The notes under the pieces are model-generated. The model did not search any database. It had not been told where the DNA came from and saw only the letters and a program-made list of their open reading frames with translations. A program made the translations under genes and the position numbers. A DNA stretch of 64,000 nucleotides from Candidatus Stoquefichus sp. SB1 (GTDB taxonomy: Bacteria; Bacillota_I; Bacilli_A; Erysipelotrichales; Coprobacillaceae), in the NCBI RefSeq assembly GCF_001244545.1, contig NZ_LN852695.1, forward strand, positions 403,231 through 467,230, in the 5' to 3' direction. Shown piece by piece: positions 25,208 to 34,721 of this stretch; within the stretch, counting starts at the first letter, position 1, and each line of letters begins with the position of its first letter.

Positions 25208-26491
25208 ATGCAAAAAATGATGGAAAAAATGGAGTCAGTATTGGCACCACTTGCTACTAAGATTGGTAGCAACAAAATTTTAAAAGCTATTTCAACTGCT
25301 TTTAATCTTATTATGCCTGTGATTATTCTAGGCGCTATTTTCACACTTTTAAGTACCTTATCAATTGGTGGTTATCAGGATTTCTTAGCGAGTTCAGGAA
25401 TTGGTCAAGTTCTCGCATTAGTTGGTCGTTTTACAACGGATATGTTAGCTGTCTATGTTGCATTTACTGCAGCTTATGCTTTTGTTAGAAATGAGGGAAT
25501 GAATGCAGATGCAGTTCCAGCGGGATTGTTATCTATATTGGCATTCTTTATTATGACACCCTTAGCAAACATTGTTGTTAATGAAACACCAACAACTTTT
25601 ATTAGTTTTGATTATTTAGGATCAAAAGGTTTATTTACCGCATTAATTGTTGGTGTTTTGGTTGGTTTTATTTATACTTTTGTTGTGAATCGTGGCTGGG
25701 TGATTAAAATGCCAGAAGGTGTTCCACCAACAGTGGCTAAATCTTTTAGTGCATTAATTCCAGGGTTTGTTGTAACTGCTATCTTTTTAATTATTAATGG
25801 TGCTTTTGCAGCAATGGTTGGACAAACGTTTAGTGAATGGTTCTATGGTATTATTGCTGCACCGTTATCAGCTTTATCTGGAAGTCTTGTTACTTTTATG
25901 ATTTTAATGTTGCTGGCATCTGTTTTCTGGTTTTTTGGTATTCATGGTGGGCAAGTGACAATACCATTTTTAATGATGATATTTATGCAGGCAGGTGTTG
26001 AAAATCAGACGGCTTTCGCATCTGGAGGAGAAATGCAAAATATTATCACAGTTGGGTTATTATTTTTCTTAATGTTAGGTGGAATTGGACATACCATTGG
26101 ATTATCAATTGATATGTTATTCGCTAAAAGTAATCGTTATAAGACTTTGGGAAAGTTGGCGATTTTACCATCTTGTTGTGGTATTAATGAACCAATTGTC
26201 TTTGGATTGCCAATAATTTTAAATCCAATTATGGCTTTACCTTATTTCATAGTTCCGCAGATTAATATTTTAATTACTTATTTTGCAATGAACAGTGGAC
26301 TTGTTTCATTACCAAGAATTGCTATGGGAGCGGGAGGAACACCTATCTTATTAGATGGATGGCTAATCTGTGGTTTATCAGGAGTTGTTTTAGAGATTAT
26401 CTTGATTGCACTTTCAGCATTATTATATTATCCTTTCTTTAAAATGCAGGATAATCTTGCAGTGAAAGAAGAACAGGCACTTGACTCATAG
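25208..26491 (+). CDS. PTS cellobiose/chitobiose-type EIIC permease
   Basis: 427 residues with about ten membrane helices, matching the CelB/ChbC (Lac family) IIC subunit. MQKMMEKMESVLAPLATKIG and then KAISTAFNLIMPVIILGAIF are the typical start. FGIHGGQVTIPFLMMIF and CCGINEPIVFGLPIILNP hold the conserved substrate-site segments (the NEP motif is present). It takes up and phosphorylates a beta-linked disaccharide such as cellobiose or chitobiose with IIA and IIB from the same operon. AAAGGGG precedes ATG 25208; the longer frame to 25172 has no good site. Confidence 0.9.
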   Translation: MQKMMEKMESVLAPLATKIGSNKILKAISTAFNLIMPVIILGAIFTLLSTLSIGGYQDFLASSGIGQVLALVGRFTTDMLAVYVAFTAAYAFVRNEGMNADAVPAGLLSILAFFIMTPLANIVVNETPTTFISFDYLGSKGLFTALIVGVLVGFIYTFVVNRGWVIKMPEGVPPTVAKSFSALIPGFVVTAIFLIINGAFAAMVGQTFSEWFYGIIAAPLSALSGSLVTFMILMLLASVFWFFGIHGGQVTIPFLMMIFMQAGVENQTAFASGGEMQNIITVGLLFFLMLGGIGHTIGLSIDMLFAKSNRYKTLGKLAILPSCCGINEPIVFGLPIILNPIMALPYFIVPQINILITYFAMNSGLVSLPRIAMGAGGTPILLDGWLICGLSGVVLEIILIALSALLYYPFFKMQDNLAVKEEQALDS

Positions 26492-26565
26492 TCATTATAG
26501 GCTGATATTCAGCCTTTTTAACCTATATCAAAAGTGTTAAAATAGAATTATGGAGGTGCATGCTT

Positions 26566-28401
26566 ATGGATAAAAATCAAAAAGCCATACTTATGGAATT
26601 GATGAATCATGAGACAATGTCTGGCAATGATTTGTCTCATTTTATTCAAATGAGCACCAGAACAGTCCGTACAATTATTAAAACAATTAATGAAGATATT
26701 GTAGGTGCAAAGATTATATCAGGAACATTTGGCTATAAACTGAGTATTGATGATCCAGAGATCTTTTTACAGTATCTCCAACAAGACAATGTTACACAAG
26801 ATGCACAATCACGTTTTGATTATTTGTTTCAAAGATTTATTGATAATCAAAATTATATAAAAATAGATGATTTATGTGAAGAATTGTATCTATCAAGAAC
26901 ACAATTAAAACAATCATTAAAAGAACTAAGAAGTTATTTCAATGATTATGATTTGATTATTGAAACCAAACCACATTATGGAATGTATCTAAATGGAACA
27001 GAATTAAATAAAAGACGAGCAATTGCTCATTTTCAACAATATCAAAAAGATTTAGCTATTTATCAACAAATTAAAAAAATCATCATGTCATGCATTGCTA
27101 ATGCTGATTATGTGATTAGTGATGATAATTTAGATAATCTTGTTTCCCATCTCTATATTGCTTATATGCGTGTTTGTCAACATGAATATGCTCTATTAGA
27201 TCATGCCTGGCTTGAATCTATTCAAAGTGAAAAAGAGTATGAACTTGCAAGTGCCATCATGTCTTTAATGAGCCAAATATTAAATATGGAATATCGTGAA
27301 GAAGAAGTTGCCTATTTAACGATGCATCTTTGTGGTAAAAATTGTAAACAACAGACACATCTTTATATTGATCAAACAATTTTAACATTGGTAAATCATA
27401 TTTTACAGGTATTAGAAAACGAGTCACATATTGCTTTTACATCTGATCTTAATCTCCAATTGGCTTTATCACTTCATATTATTCCACTGATGAAGAGAAT
27501 TCAATATTCAACATATATGAATAATCCCTTATTACAGGATATAAAAAGAAACTTAATTGTGGCTTATGAATTAGCAATTAAAGTAGGAGAAATAATAAAT
27601 AGTCAATATCATTGTTTTCTACCAGAAGATGAAATTGCTTATTTTGCATTACATATTAATCTATCATTAGAACAAAAGAAAACCAATATTCATCAAAAGA
27701 ACATCTTATTAATATGTTCAAGTGGTGTGGGAAGTGCACGTTTATTAGAATATTTTTTTAGAGAAAATTTCAGTCGTTACATTCAGCATTTAAAAGTCTG
27801 TTCATTACATGAACTCTCAATTCAGGATATTTCCTCATATGATTGTATTTTCACAACAGTTCCCATTAGCCAAACTTTAGATATTCCAATATTTATGATT
27901 AGTCATCTCATGAATACAAAAGATACTATTCATATTACACACAATCTCCAAAATCTTAATCGTCCAGATATTATGCAATATTTTCCACCACAATTGTTTT
28001 TTACATATGAAAGTTTTGCAACTAAAGAAGAGGCTATTCATGAAATTATTCAACAATGTCGCCATGACTATGACTTACCAGATTCATTTGAAGAACTTGT
28101 TTTAGAAAGAGAACAACTAGCCACAACAGAATTCAATGATTTAGTAGCATTCCCACACTCACATAAACCCGTTTCTTCATCAACATTTGTATCAGTCACT
28201 ATACTGAAAAAACCATTACTTTGGAAAAATCATAAAATTAGAATCATCTTATTATCTTCAATAGAAAATAATAAGATGAAAGATTTAGATGATTTTTATG
28301 AAGTGATTTCAACAATCATGAGTGATCAATCCTTGCAATGGCAATTACTCAATCAGCCAACATATGAGACTCTAAAAAGCATCATAGAAAGGTTGGTGTG
28401 A
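26566..28401 (+). CDS. PRD-containing PTS transcriptional regulator (HTH-PRD-PRD-IIB-IIA)
   Basis: 611 residues in the LicR/MtlR-like layout: N-terminal helix-turn-helix (LMNHETMSGNDLSHFIQMST, about 8-30), a second winged region (about 80-140), two PRD domains (about 165-385), and a IIB-like segment with CSSGVGSARLL (Cys near 383). A C-terminal IIA-like domain has AFPHSHK with a phosphorylatable His near 529. Such proteins activate their PTS operon and are tuned by PTS phosphorylation. GGAGG lies 9 bp before ATG 26566 but only 3 bp before ATG 26560. It overlaps the IIB gene and sits inside the operon it probably controls. Confidence 0.9.
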   Translation: MDKNQKAILMELMNHETMSGNDLSHFIQMSTRTVRTIIKTINEDIVGAKIISGTFGYKLSIDDPEIFLQYLQQDNVTQDAQSRFDYLFQRFIDNQNYIKIDDLCEELYLSRTQLKQSLKELRSYFNDYDLIIETKPHYGMYLNGTELNKRRAIAHFQQYQKDLAIYQQIKKIIMSCIANADYVISDDNLDNLVSHLYIAYMRVCQHEYALLDHAWLESIQSEKEYELASAIMSLMSQILNMEYREEEVAYLTMHLCGKNCKQQTHLYIDQTILTLVNHILQVLENESHIAFTSDLNLQLALSLHIIPLMKRIQYSTYMNNPLLQDIKRNLIVAYELAIKVGEIINSQYHCFLPEDEIAYFALHINLSLEQKKTNIHQKNILLICSSGVGSARLLEYFFRENFSRYIQHLKVCSLHELSIQDISSYDCIFTTVPISQTLDIPIFMISHLMNTKDTIHITHNLQNLNRPDIMQYFPPQLFFTYESFATKEEAIHEIIQQCRHDYDLPDSFEELVLEREQLATTEFNDLVAFPHSHKPVSSSTFVSVTILKKPLLWKNHKIRIILLSSIENNKMKDLDDFYEVISTIMSDQSLQWQLLNQPTYETLKSIIERLV

Positions 28402-29045
28402 TGATGAAAAATATCTTATTGGTCTGTGGTGCGGGTATGTCAACAAGTCTAATGGTGAAAAAGATGCAGGAAGCTGATTTCAATCATCAGTACCATATTC
28501 AATGTAGTGATACTGTAAGTGCCCAGCTGACTATTATGAAAAGTGATATCTTCTTATTAGCTCCTCATATTAGTTATATGAAAGACGAGTTTTTGCCATT
28601 ATGTCAAAAACAGCATATTCCTTTTATGGTGATTGATTCATTGGACTATACCAAAATGGATGGTTATAGTGTTCTTGAAAAAGTAACAAATATTTTTAAT
28701 CAATATGAAAAGACACATGCCTTTCGAATTATTTTACTGCATTCTAGTGGAGGCACAATGTCTGATTTATTGGTTATGGATATGAATAAGAAGAAAAATG
28801 AAGCAGAAAAAGAGTGGATTATTGAATCGAAAGATATTGAAAGATTTGAAGATTATGAAAATGTAGATGTTATTTTATTGGCTCCACAGATATGTTATGA
28901 GAAAAATATGATTCAAAAAAAATTAAGTCGTACTGATACGATTTTAGATATTCCATCAAGGAATTTATATGGAACTTTTGATGGAAGAAAGATATTAAAT
29001 TATATACATCAAATATTAAAAGAAAGAGGGTTTGAAAAGATATGA
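28401..29045 (+). CDS. PTS cellobiose-type EIIB, tandem with degenerate second domain
   Basis: 214 residues, twice the length of a normal Cel-type IIB. Residues 1-100 are a standard IIB: LLVCGAGMSTSLMVKKM with the phosphocysteine (Cys9), and LLAPHISYM. Residues 108-210 repeat the fold (FRIILLHSSGGTMSDLLVM, ILLAPQICYE), but the Cys position is replaced by Ser/Gly, so the second domain cannot be phosphorylated in the usual way. It probably has a structural or regulatory role. GTG 28398, ATG 28401 and ATG 28404 are all possible starts; 28401 has the best spacing to AAAGG. It overlaps the regulator gene upstream and the deacetylase downstream. Confidence 0.85.
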   Translation: MMKNILLVCGAGMSTSLMVKKMQEADFNHQYHIQCSDTVSAQLTIMKSDIFLLAPHISYMKDEFLPLCQKQHIPFMVIDSLDYTKMDGYSVLEKVTNIFNQYEKTHAFRIILLHSSGGTMSDLLVMDMNKKKNEAEKEWIIESKDIERFEDYENVDVILLAPQICYEKNMIQKKLSRTDTILDIPSRNLYGTFDGRKILNYIHQILKERGFEKI

Positions 29046-29797
29046 AATTAATTATGCGTGCTGATGATCTTGGATTTAGTGAAGCAGTGAATTATGGAAT
29101 TTTAAAATCAATTGTTGATGGGGTAATTACCAGTACTGGAATGATGCCAAATATGGAAAGTGCTAAACATGGATATGAACTGGTTAAAAATTTAGATATT
29201 GCATTAGGGCAACATACAAATATTTGTGTTGGGAAACCACTTAGTGATCCCGCTCTTATTCCTTCATTAGTTCAAAAAAATGGTGAATTTTGTTCCAGTA
29301 AAGAAATACGAGCAAGAAAGGAAGATAGTATTGTTGTTGAGGAAGCGGAAATAGAAATAGAAGCACAACTGCAAAGATTTATTGAGATAACTGGTAGAAA
29401 GCCAGATTATTTTGAAGGACATGCAGTGTTTTCTGAGAACTTTTTTAAAGCTTTAAAGAATGTTGCTGATAAACATGGTTTATTTTTCTGTAATCCTTCT
29501 ATTGATAAAGAATGGGAAAAAGAAAATCATCTTTATGGTTTACCATTTTTCAAGTTGGATAGTGATGGTTTATATGATCCAAAGGAATATATGCAAGACA
29601 ATTTTCAATTGATTAAGGAGAATGAATGTAGTGTCGCTATTTTTCATCCAGGGTATTTAGATCAATATATTTTGACACATTCCTCTTTTACAAAAATTAG
29701 AGCAATGGAATGTGATTTCTTATGTAGTGAATGGTTAAAACAGTGGATTTGTGATCATCAAATTGAACTTGTTAACTTTAAAAATTATCAAAAATAG
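29042..29797 (+). CDS. chbG: ChbG/YdjC-family carbohydrate deacetylase
   Basis: 251 residues, the normal length. MRADDLGFSEAVNYGI carries the DD metal motif; GQHTNICVGKPLSDP supplies a metal-binding His; YFEGHAVF and IFHPGYLD carry further conserved His residues. ChbG removes an N-acetyl group from chitobiose/chitotriose (or their phosphates), and YdjC-family genes typically accompany cellobiose/chitobiose PTS genes. The context (overlap with IIB, same operon) suggests the PTS imports N,N'-diacetylchitobiose. No phospho-beta-glucosidase is in the operon, so it must act elsewhere. Confidence 0.8.
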   Translation: MKLIMRADDLGFSEAVNYGILKSIVDGVITSTGMMPNMESAKHGYELVKNLDIALGQHTNICVGKPLSDPALIPSLVQKNGEFCSSKEIRARKEDSIVVEEAEIEIEAQLQRFIEITGRKPDYFEGHAVFSENFFKALKNVADKHGLFFCNPSIDKEWEKENHLYGLPFFKLDSDGLYDPKEYMQDNFQLIKENECSVAIFHPGYLDQYILTHSSFTKIRAMECDFLCSEWLKQWICDHQIELVNFKNYQK

Positions 29798-29921
29798 TAG
29801 ATATGAGAGCAACTTTTGATTGAAGTTGCTCTTTAATTTTTTTTAACATCAATGGTTTTTCTTTCCAGTTATCAGAATATTGAATATAATAAAGATAGGA
29901 GTTATGAAATGAGGAATTGTT

Positions 29922-30788
29922 ATGTATGCATTAGAAAGTATCGATCAAGAATTAAAAGAAATTATTAATCGCTTTGAATTATTTGATAATTATCGTTTAG
30001 TTGATTATAAATCATATGAAGTTTATGATTATCAAAAAGGAGAATTTGTTAAAAATAATCAATATTGCTATGAAATATGGAATCGTGGTGGTCCATGTGA
30101 AAACTGTACTTCACGTCAGGCTGGGATCAATCAATGCGAAATGTTTAAATTAGAGTTTTTAGATGGGAAATTATATTTAATTATTTCTTATCCTATTCAG
30201 ATATCATCAAGGAATTTTATATTAGAACTGATAAAGGATGTCACACAAAGTTTAACAATAAGAAGTATAGATGAAGGTGGTAAAAAAATTGCTGAACTGA
30301 TTAATAGTTTAAATGATTATGTCATTCATGATACATTTACAGGTCTTTATAATAAAAAATATGCAATCCAGGAAATAGATAAAAAACTAAGTTTGCAAAA
30401 GAAGCTGACACTGGCAATGATAGATTTAGATCAGTTTAAAAATATTAATGATACATATGGACATGTTAAAGGTGATGAAGTCATCTTATATTTAGCTGAT
30501 ATATTAAAAAAATATTTAGTCAATACACATGTTTTGGCAAGTCGTATTGGTGGCGATGAATTTATGATTGTTTTAGATGATGTAAGTGAACATGATGTAC
30601 TGATTATTTGTCATGAAATAAAAGAAGCTGTTTTAAAACATCCATTTTATAAAAGTAATCAGAAATTTTATGTTGATATTAGTATTGGAATTGCCTATAG
30701 TCAAGATGGTGATACAGCCATGACACTTATAGATAAAGCAGATGTGGCAATGTATAAAATAAAAAGACAAAAAGCGAGTCAAAAATAA
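29922..30788 (+). CDS. Diguanylate cyclase with Cys-containing sensor domain
   Basis: 288 residues, soluble. The N-terminal PAS-like domain (about 15-105) contains YCYEIWNRGGPCENC with Cys49, Cys59, Cys62 and later Cys72. This pattern occurs in PAS-like inputs of GGDEF proteins and could bind metal or sense redox state (inference). The GGDEF domain (about 125-285) is intact: DTFTGLYNKKYA, MIDLDQFKNINDTYGH and RIGGDEF (near 208-214). No RxxD inhibitory site precedes the GGDEF motif, so product inhibition is not expected. This is the only protein in the window that looks competent to make c-di-GMP. Confidence 0.9.
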   Translation: MYALESIDQELKEIINRFELFDNYRLVDYKSYEVYDYQKGEFVKNNQYCYEIWNRGGPCENCTSRQAGINQCEMFKLEFLDGKLYLIISYPIQISSRNFILELIKDVTQSLTIRSIDEGGKKIAELINSLNDYVIHDTFTGLYNKKYAIQEIDKKLSLQKKLTLAMIDLDQFKNINDTYGHVKGDEVILYLADILKKYLVNTHVLASRIGGDEFMIVLDDVSEHDVLIICHEIKEAVLKHPFYKSNQKFYVDISIGIAYSQDGDTAMTLIDKADVAMYKIKRQKASQK

Positions 30789-30827
30789 GAATGAATATGT
30801 TAAAAGATAATAATGGAGATGATTTTT

Positions 30828-32108
30828 ATGAAAAAGATACCTGGTGTTATCAGTGTTCTCATATTTTGCTTGCTCATCACAGCATGTCAGAGTCAAGAAG
30901 CCAAGCGTCAGGTTTTTACCGAGCCACAATATGATTGGGGGAAAATAAGTGGTGAAACTTTAACTGTTTGGGGAAGTGCACCTGATTTAGAGAGAACATA
31001 TATTCAAAAAGCATTTCAACGTTATGAAGAATTAACTCATAATCAATTGGAAGTAGTTCAATATTCTAAAGATGAAATTGTTGAAAAAATGACAACAGCA
31101 TTAAATCAGGGCGAGGCACCAGATATATTTGTGAGTTATGGTGGAACAAATATTGATGTCTATAATCCAGATGATAATTTTTATGATTTTTCTCAGGCAA
31201 AATGGATCAATGATTTAACAGATACATCTATTAATCAAACAGTATATCATGGAAAAATTATTGGACTTCCTCATTGGGAAGCATCTGTTTCAGGAACGCT
31301 TTATAATAAAGATATTTTTAAAAAATACAATATTGAAGTTCCTAAAACACAGGAAGAGTTTATGTCAGTTTGTGAGGAACTGTTATCTCATGGCATAACA
31401 CCTCTGTATATGCCGGCTAAAGAAATATCTATGCTTTTATACCAATTTCCATTAGATAGTATAGTTGAAGATAGTGATATTTTAAATCAATTGAACCAAT
31501 TTGAAATTGGTTATGAGGATATTCCTGAAATGCTAAAAATTGTTGAGTGGTATAAAGAGATGGCAACCAAAGGATATTTTGGTGATCATTATCTTGAAGA
31601 TGATTGGAATGGCATGAGTCCAGCTTTAGAAAGTCAAAAATATGCAATGTTATTATGTTGGGATACATGGTTATATACTGATTTTAAAGGAGATGCATCA
31701 CAATTTGGATTAATGCCAGCATTTCTAGGGGTTCCTTATAATGGAACTTTTGAAGGACCTAATTTAAATTTATTTATGGTTAATAAAAAGAGTAAAAAAT
31801 TAGATGTAGCTTTAGATTTTATTACTTTTTTAGCAGATCCATATAACTATAATGTGGCTTTTGAAAATATTCCTACAGCTTCAGTTTTTAAAAATCAAGT
31901 TGGAAGTATCACCACTTATCAATATTTAGAAAACGAACGTTTAATTGAAAAAAACTATCGTGATTCTATAGCGTGGCTAAGAATTAAAGAATTTTCACAA
32001 ATGGATGCAATATGTATATATGAATATATTCATCCAGATAGCCAAATGAGTGCAAAAGAGTGTTTAGAAAAGATGACTGCACTACGAAAATCAAGAATAA
32101 ATCAATAA
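30828..32108 (+). CDS. Extracellular solute-binding lipoprotein (family 1), orphan
   Basis: 426 residues. A signal peptide ends in lipobox LITAC (Cys about 20). The mature part has the family-1 pattern: GETLTVWGSAPDLERTYIQ, APDIFVSYGGTN, HWEASVSGTLYNKDIF and LLCWDTWLY. As with the lipoprotein at 21244, no permease or ATPase lies nearby. The next gene, 20 bp downstream, is a hybrid histidine kinase with an extracellular sensor domain, so it may present a bound sugar to that kinase. The ATG at 30828 has GGAGATG upstream; the frame to 30813 starts within that site. Confidence 0.85.
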   Translation: MKKIPGVISVLIFCLLITACQSQEAKRQVFTEPQYDWGKISGETLTVWGSAPDLERTYIQKAFQRYEELTHNQLEVVQYSKDEIVEKMTTALNQGEAPDIFVSYGGTNIDVYNPDDNFYDFSQAKWINDLTDTSINQTVYHGKIIGLPHWEASVSGTLYNKDIFKKYNIEVPKTQEEFMSVCEELLSHGITPLYMPAKEISMLLYQFPLDSIVEDSDILNQLNQFEIGYEDIPEMLKIVEWYKEMATKGYFGDHYLEDDWNGMSPALESQKYAMLLCWDTWLYTDFKGDASQFGLMPAFLGVPYNGTFEGPNLNLFMVNKKSKKLDVALDFITFLADPYNYNVAFENIPTASVFKNQVGSITTYQYLENERLIEKNYRDSIAWLRIKEFSQMDAICIYEYIHPDSQMSAKECLEKMTALRKSRINQ

Positions 32109-32127
32109 GAAAATTGGAGGTCTTGTC

Positions 32128-34590
32128 ATGAAAAAAATAAAAAAGAATATTCATGAACATCTTCAAATATGGATTATTTGTGTTGTTTCTATTGTTTTTA
32201 TAGGGATTTTTGTGTGGATTTCATTTATGTATATACATAAATTTGATGAAACATTAATAGAAGAGAATAAAGCCCATTTATCAGAAATTGCTAATCATAT
32301 TACAATTTATACAGAAGCAGCAATAGAAAACACAAAAAATTCTTTACAGGATGCTGCAAATTCATTATTGGTTATTCCAGAAAATAAAAAATTAGATTAT
32401 CTAAATAGTATTGCGAAAAGACAAAAATTTGCATATATAGGATATGCTTATAAGAATGGTGATTTTTATGCAACTGAATCAACACAAAGTGGTTATATCA
32501 AAAATGAATCTTATTTTCAAAAAGCACTTTTAGGTCAAACATCAATCAGTGATTTAGAACATAAAATCTTTTATGACCATGTTGTTTCAGGAATAATACT
32601 GACAGTTCCATTATTTGATGAAAATAGGGAACCTACAGGTGCTATATCAGCGATGATAGATTCCGCCCAACTTGATGATGCTTTAGAGGTGGAAAGTTTT
32701 CAAGGTGAAGGTTACTCTTATATTATAGATCAAAAGGGAGATTTGATTTTACATAATAAAAGTATGGATTATGGTAATTTTTATAGGATTCTTGAAAATG
32801 CTACACTTGCAGATGATATGAATTTAAATGATATAAAAAGCCATATTCAAAATGGTGATTCAGGAATGATTCATTATACACAAATGGGTGAAGAAAGATA
32901 TGCCTACTATACTTCACTAGCTATTAATTCATGGAGAATTATTAATATTGTTGATAAAGATGTGGTAACAGCGAAAACAGATGTTTTGATGAGAGAATTA
33001 ATTTTAATGACAAGTTGTATTGTTATTGTCTTTTTTGGTTTATTTATCTTTGCAGGTATTTCATGGATTATATCTGAAAAACAAAAACATATATCAGCTG
33101 CTAAATCTATTTTCTTAGCCAATATGAGTCATGAAATTAGAACACCTATGAATGCAATTATTGGAACTGGAGAAATATTGTTAAGAAGTGATTTGAAATA
33201 TAATCAAAGAAATTATGTTCAAAATATTTTGAGTTCAAGCAAAAGCTTATTATCAATTATTAATGATATTTTAGATTTTTCAAAGATTGAATCAGGTAAA
33301 TTTTCAATTGTAAATGAACCTTATGAATTAGAAGCGCTATTATATGATATAACAGCATTAGCGGCTATAAAATTAGAAAATAGAGATATCTATTTTCTTG
33401 TTGATATAGATGAAAATGTTCCAAGTCAACTTATTGGTGATATGATAAGGATCAAACAAATTCTTGTTAATATTGTTGGTAATGCTATTAAATTTACAGA
33501 AAGAGGATATATTAAGGTGAGGATTTCACTGTTGCATAAAGATAATCATGATTATTTAAAAATGCAGGTGGAAGATACAGGAATTGGTATTAAAAAACAG
33601 AATTTAGAAAAATTGTTTGAAAGTTTTAGTCAAGTAGATAGCCATTATAATCATTCACAGGAAGGTACAGGATTAGGACTCGCTATTTGTCAATCGTTAT
33701 GTGAACTGATGGGTGGATATATAAGTGTGGAGAGTGAATTTGGAGTTGGTTCAACTTTTACAGCAGTTGTTAGACAAGAGATTCAAAATCAGGAGAGGTT
33801 ACTAGATTGTCCAGCGTGTTTAGAACATTTTTGTATTGTAGAAGAATCTGATATATTAAGAGAGTTCTATCAGAGATATTTAGATCAATTGAAGATATCT
33901 TATACAATGTGTCAAAATGAAACAGAATTTTTAAATCAAATATCAAATCATCACTTTGATTATATTTTAGTTAATCAAAGTTTACGAGATATAATTCCAA
34001 AAGACATAGATTTAGACAAGATTATTATTTTGTTAAAACAAAATAATACATCACTGTTATCAGTTCAACAAACAGAATTAACAATCTATACTCCTTTATT
34101 TGGTTTACAGCTTGTCTCACTTCTTTCAAAACATAAAAATCATTCTCATCAATATCTTGTTGAAAATGAAGATATTGCTCCATTATCATATATGCGTGTT
34201 TTAGTTGTTGATGATAATCAAATTAATCGAGAAATTGCCGAGGAAATTATTGGCTTTTATGGTATTGAAACAGAAGGGGCACAATCTGGTCTAGCAGCAA
34301 TAGACATGATCAAAGAAAAAGATTTTGATTTAATTTTTATGGATCACATGATGCCTATTATGGATGGTGTCGAAACTTTGCATACAATAAGAAGTTTACC
34401 AGATAAAAAATATCACGATATTCCGATTGTTGTTTTAACTGCTAATGCAACAGAAGAAGCGAGGCAAATGTTTTTAAAAGAAGGATTTGATGATTATATC
34501 TCTAAACCAATTGATATGAAGAAATTAGAAAAGATATTAGAAAAATGGTTACGAACACAAAATAATAATCGAATGAATCATAGCCAATAA
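32128..34590 (+). CDS. Hybrid sensor histidine kinase (Cache-HisKA-HATPase-REC)
   Basis: 820 residues. A membrane helix at about 12-35, an extracellular Cache-type region (40-285, with GYSYIIDQKGDLILHN) and a second helix (290-312). The HisKA box is NMSHEIRTPMNAIIGTGE with H335. The HATPase domain has NAIKFTERG, DTGIGIKK and GTGLGLAIC. A receiver-like domain without a recognisable phosphoacceptor (about 560-680) precedes an intact receiver (690-810; VLVVDDNQ, phosphoacceptor D739 in FMDHMMP, Lys in YISKPID). No HPt or DNA-binding response regulator is adjacent, so the output partner is elsewhere. Probably works with the solute-binding lipoprotein just upstream. Confidence 0.9.
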   Translation: MKKIKKNIHEHLQIWIICVVSIVFIGIFVWISFMYIHKFDETLIEENKAHLSEIANHITIYTEAAIENTKNSLQDAANSLLVIPENKKLDYLNSIAKRQKFAYIGYAYKNGDFYATESTQSGYIKNESYFQKALLGQTSISDLEHKIFYDHVVSGIILTVPLFDENREPTGAISAMIDSAQLDDALEVESFQGEGYSYIIDQKGDLILHNKSMDYGNFYRILENATLADDMNLNDIKSHIQNGDSGMIHYTQMGEERYAYYTSLAINSWRIINIVDKDVVTAKTDVLMRELILMTSCIVIVFFGLFIFAGISWIISEKQKHISAAKSIFLANMSHEIRTPMNAIIGTGEILLRSDLKYNQRNYVQNILSSSKSLLSIINDILDFSKIESGKFSIVNEPYELEALLYDITALAAIKLENRDIYFLVDIDENVPSQLIGDMIRIKQILVNIVGNAIKFTERGYIKVRISLLHKDNHDYLKMQVEDTGIGIKKQNLEKLFESFSQVDSHYNHSQEGTGLGLAICQSLCELMGGYISVESEFGVGSTFTAVVRQEIQNQERLLDCPACLEHFCIVEESDILREFYQRYLDQLKISYTMCQNETEFLNQISNHHFDYILVNQSLRDIIPKDIDLDKIIILLKQNNTSLLSVQQTELTIYTPLFGLQLVSLLSKHKNHSHQYLVENEDIAPLSYMRVLVVDDNQINREIAEEIIGFYGIETEGAQSGLAAIDMIKEKDFDLIFMDHMMPIMDGVETLHTIRSLPDKKYHDIPIVVLTANATEEARQMFLKEGFDDYISKPIDMKKLEKILEKWLRTQNNNRMNHSQ

Positions 34591-34654
34591 AATATATAAA
34601 AGTTGATTGATATCAAGAGTTGTTATTGAATTGTGATTTAGAGCTTTAAAGCCA

Positions 34655-34683
34655 TTGCTTTGTGATAGGGGCAATGATAAAAT
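34655..34683 (+). promoter_or_regulatory. Promoter of amidotransferase-like gene
   Basis: TTGCTT, 17-bp spacer, TAAAAT in a TGATAAAAT context, 39 bp before ATG 34722. Confidence 0.7.
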
Positions 34684-34721
34684 AGAAACAAAGATAAAAA
34701 TATTTTAAGAGAGTGAGATAT

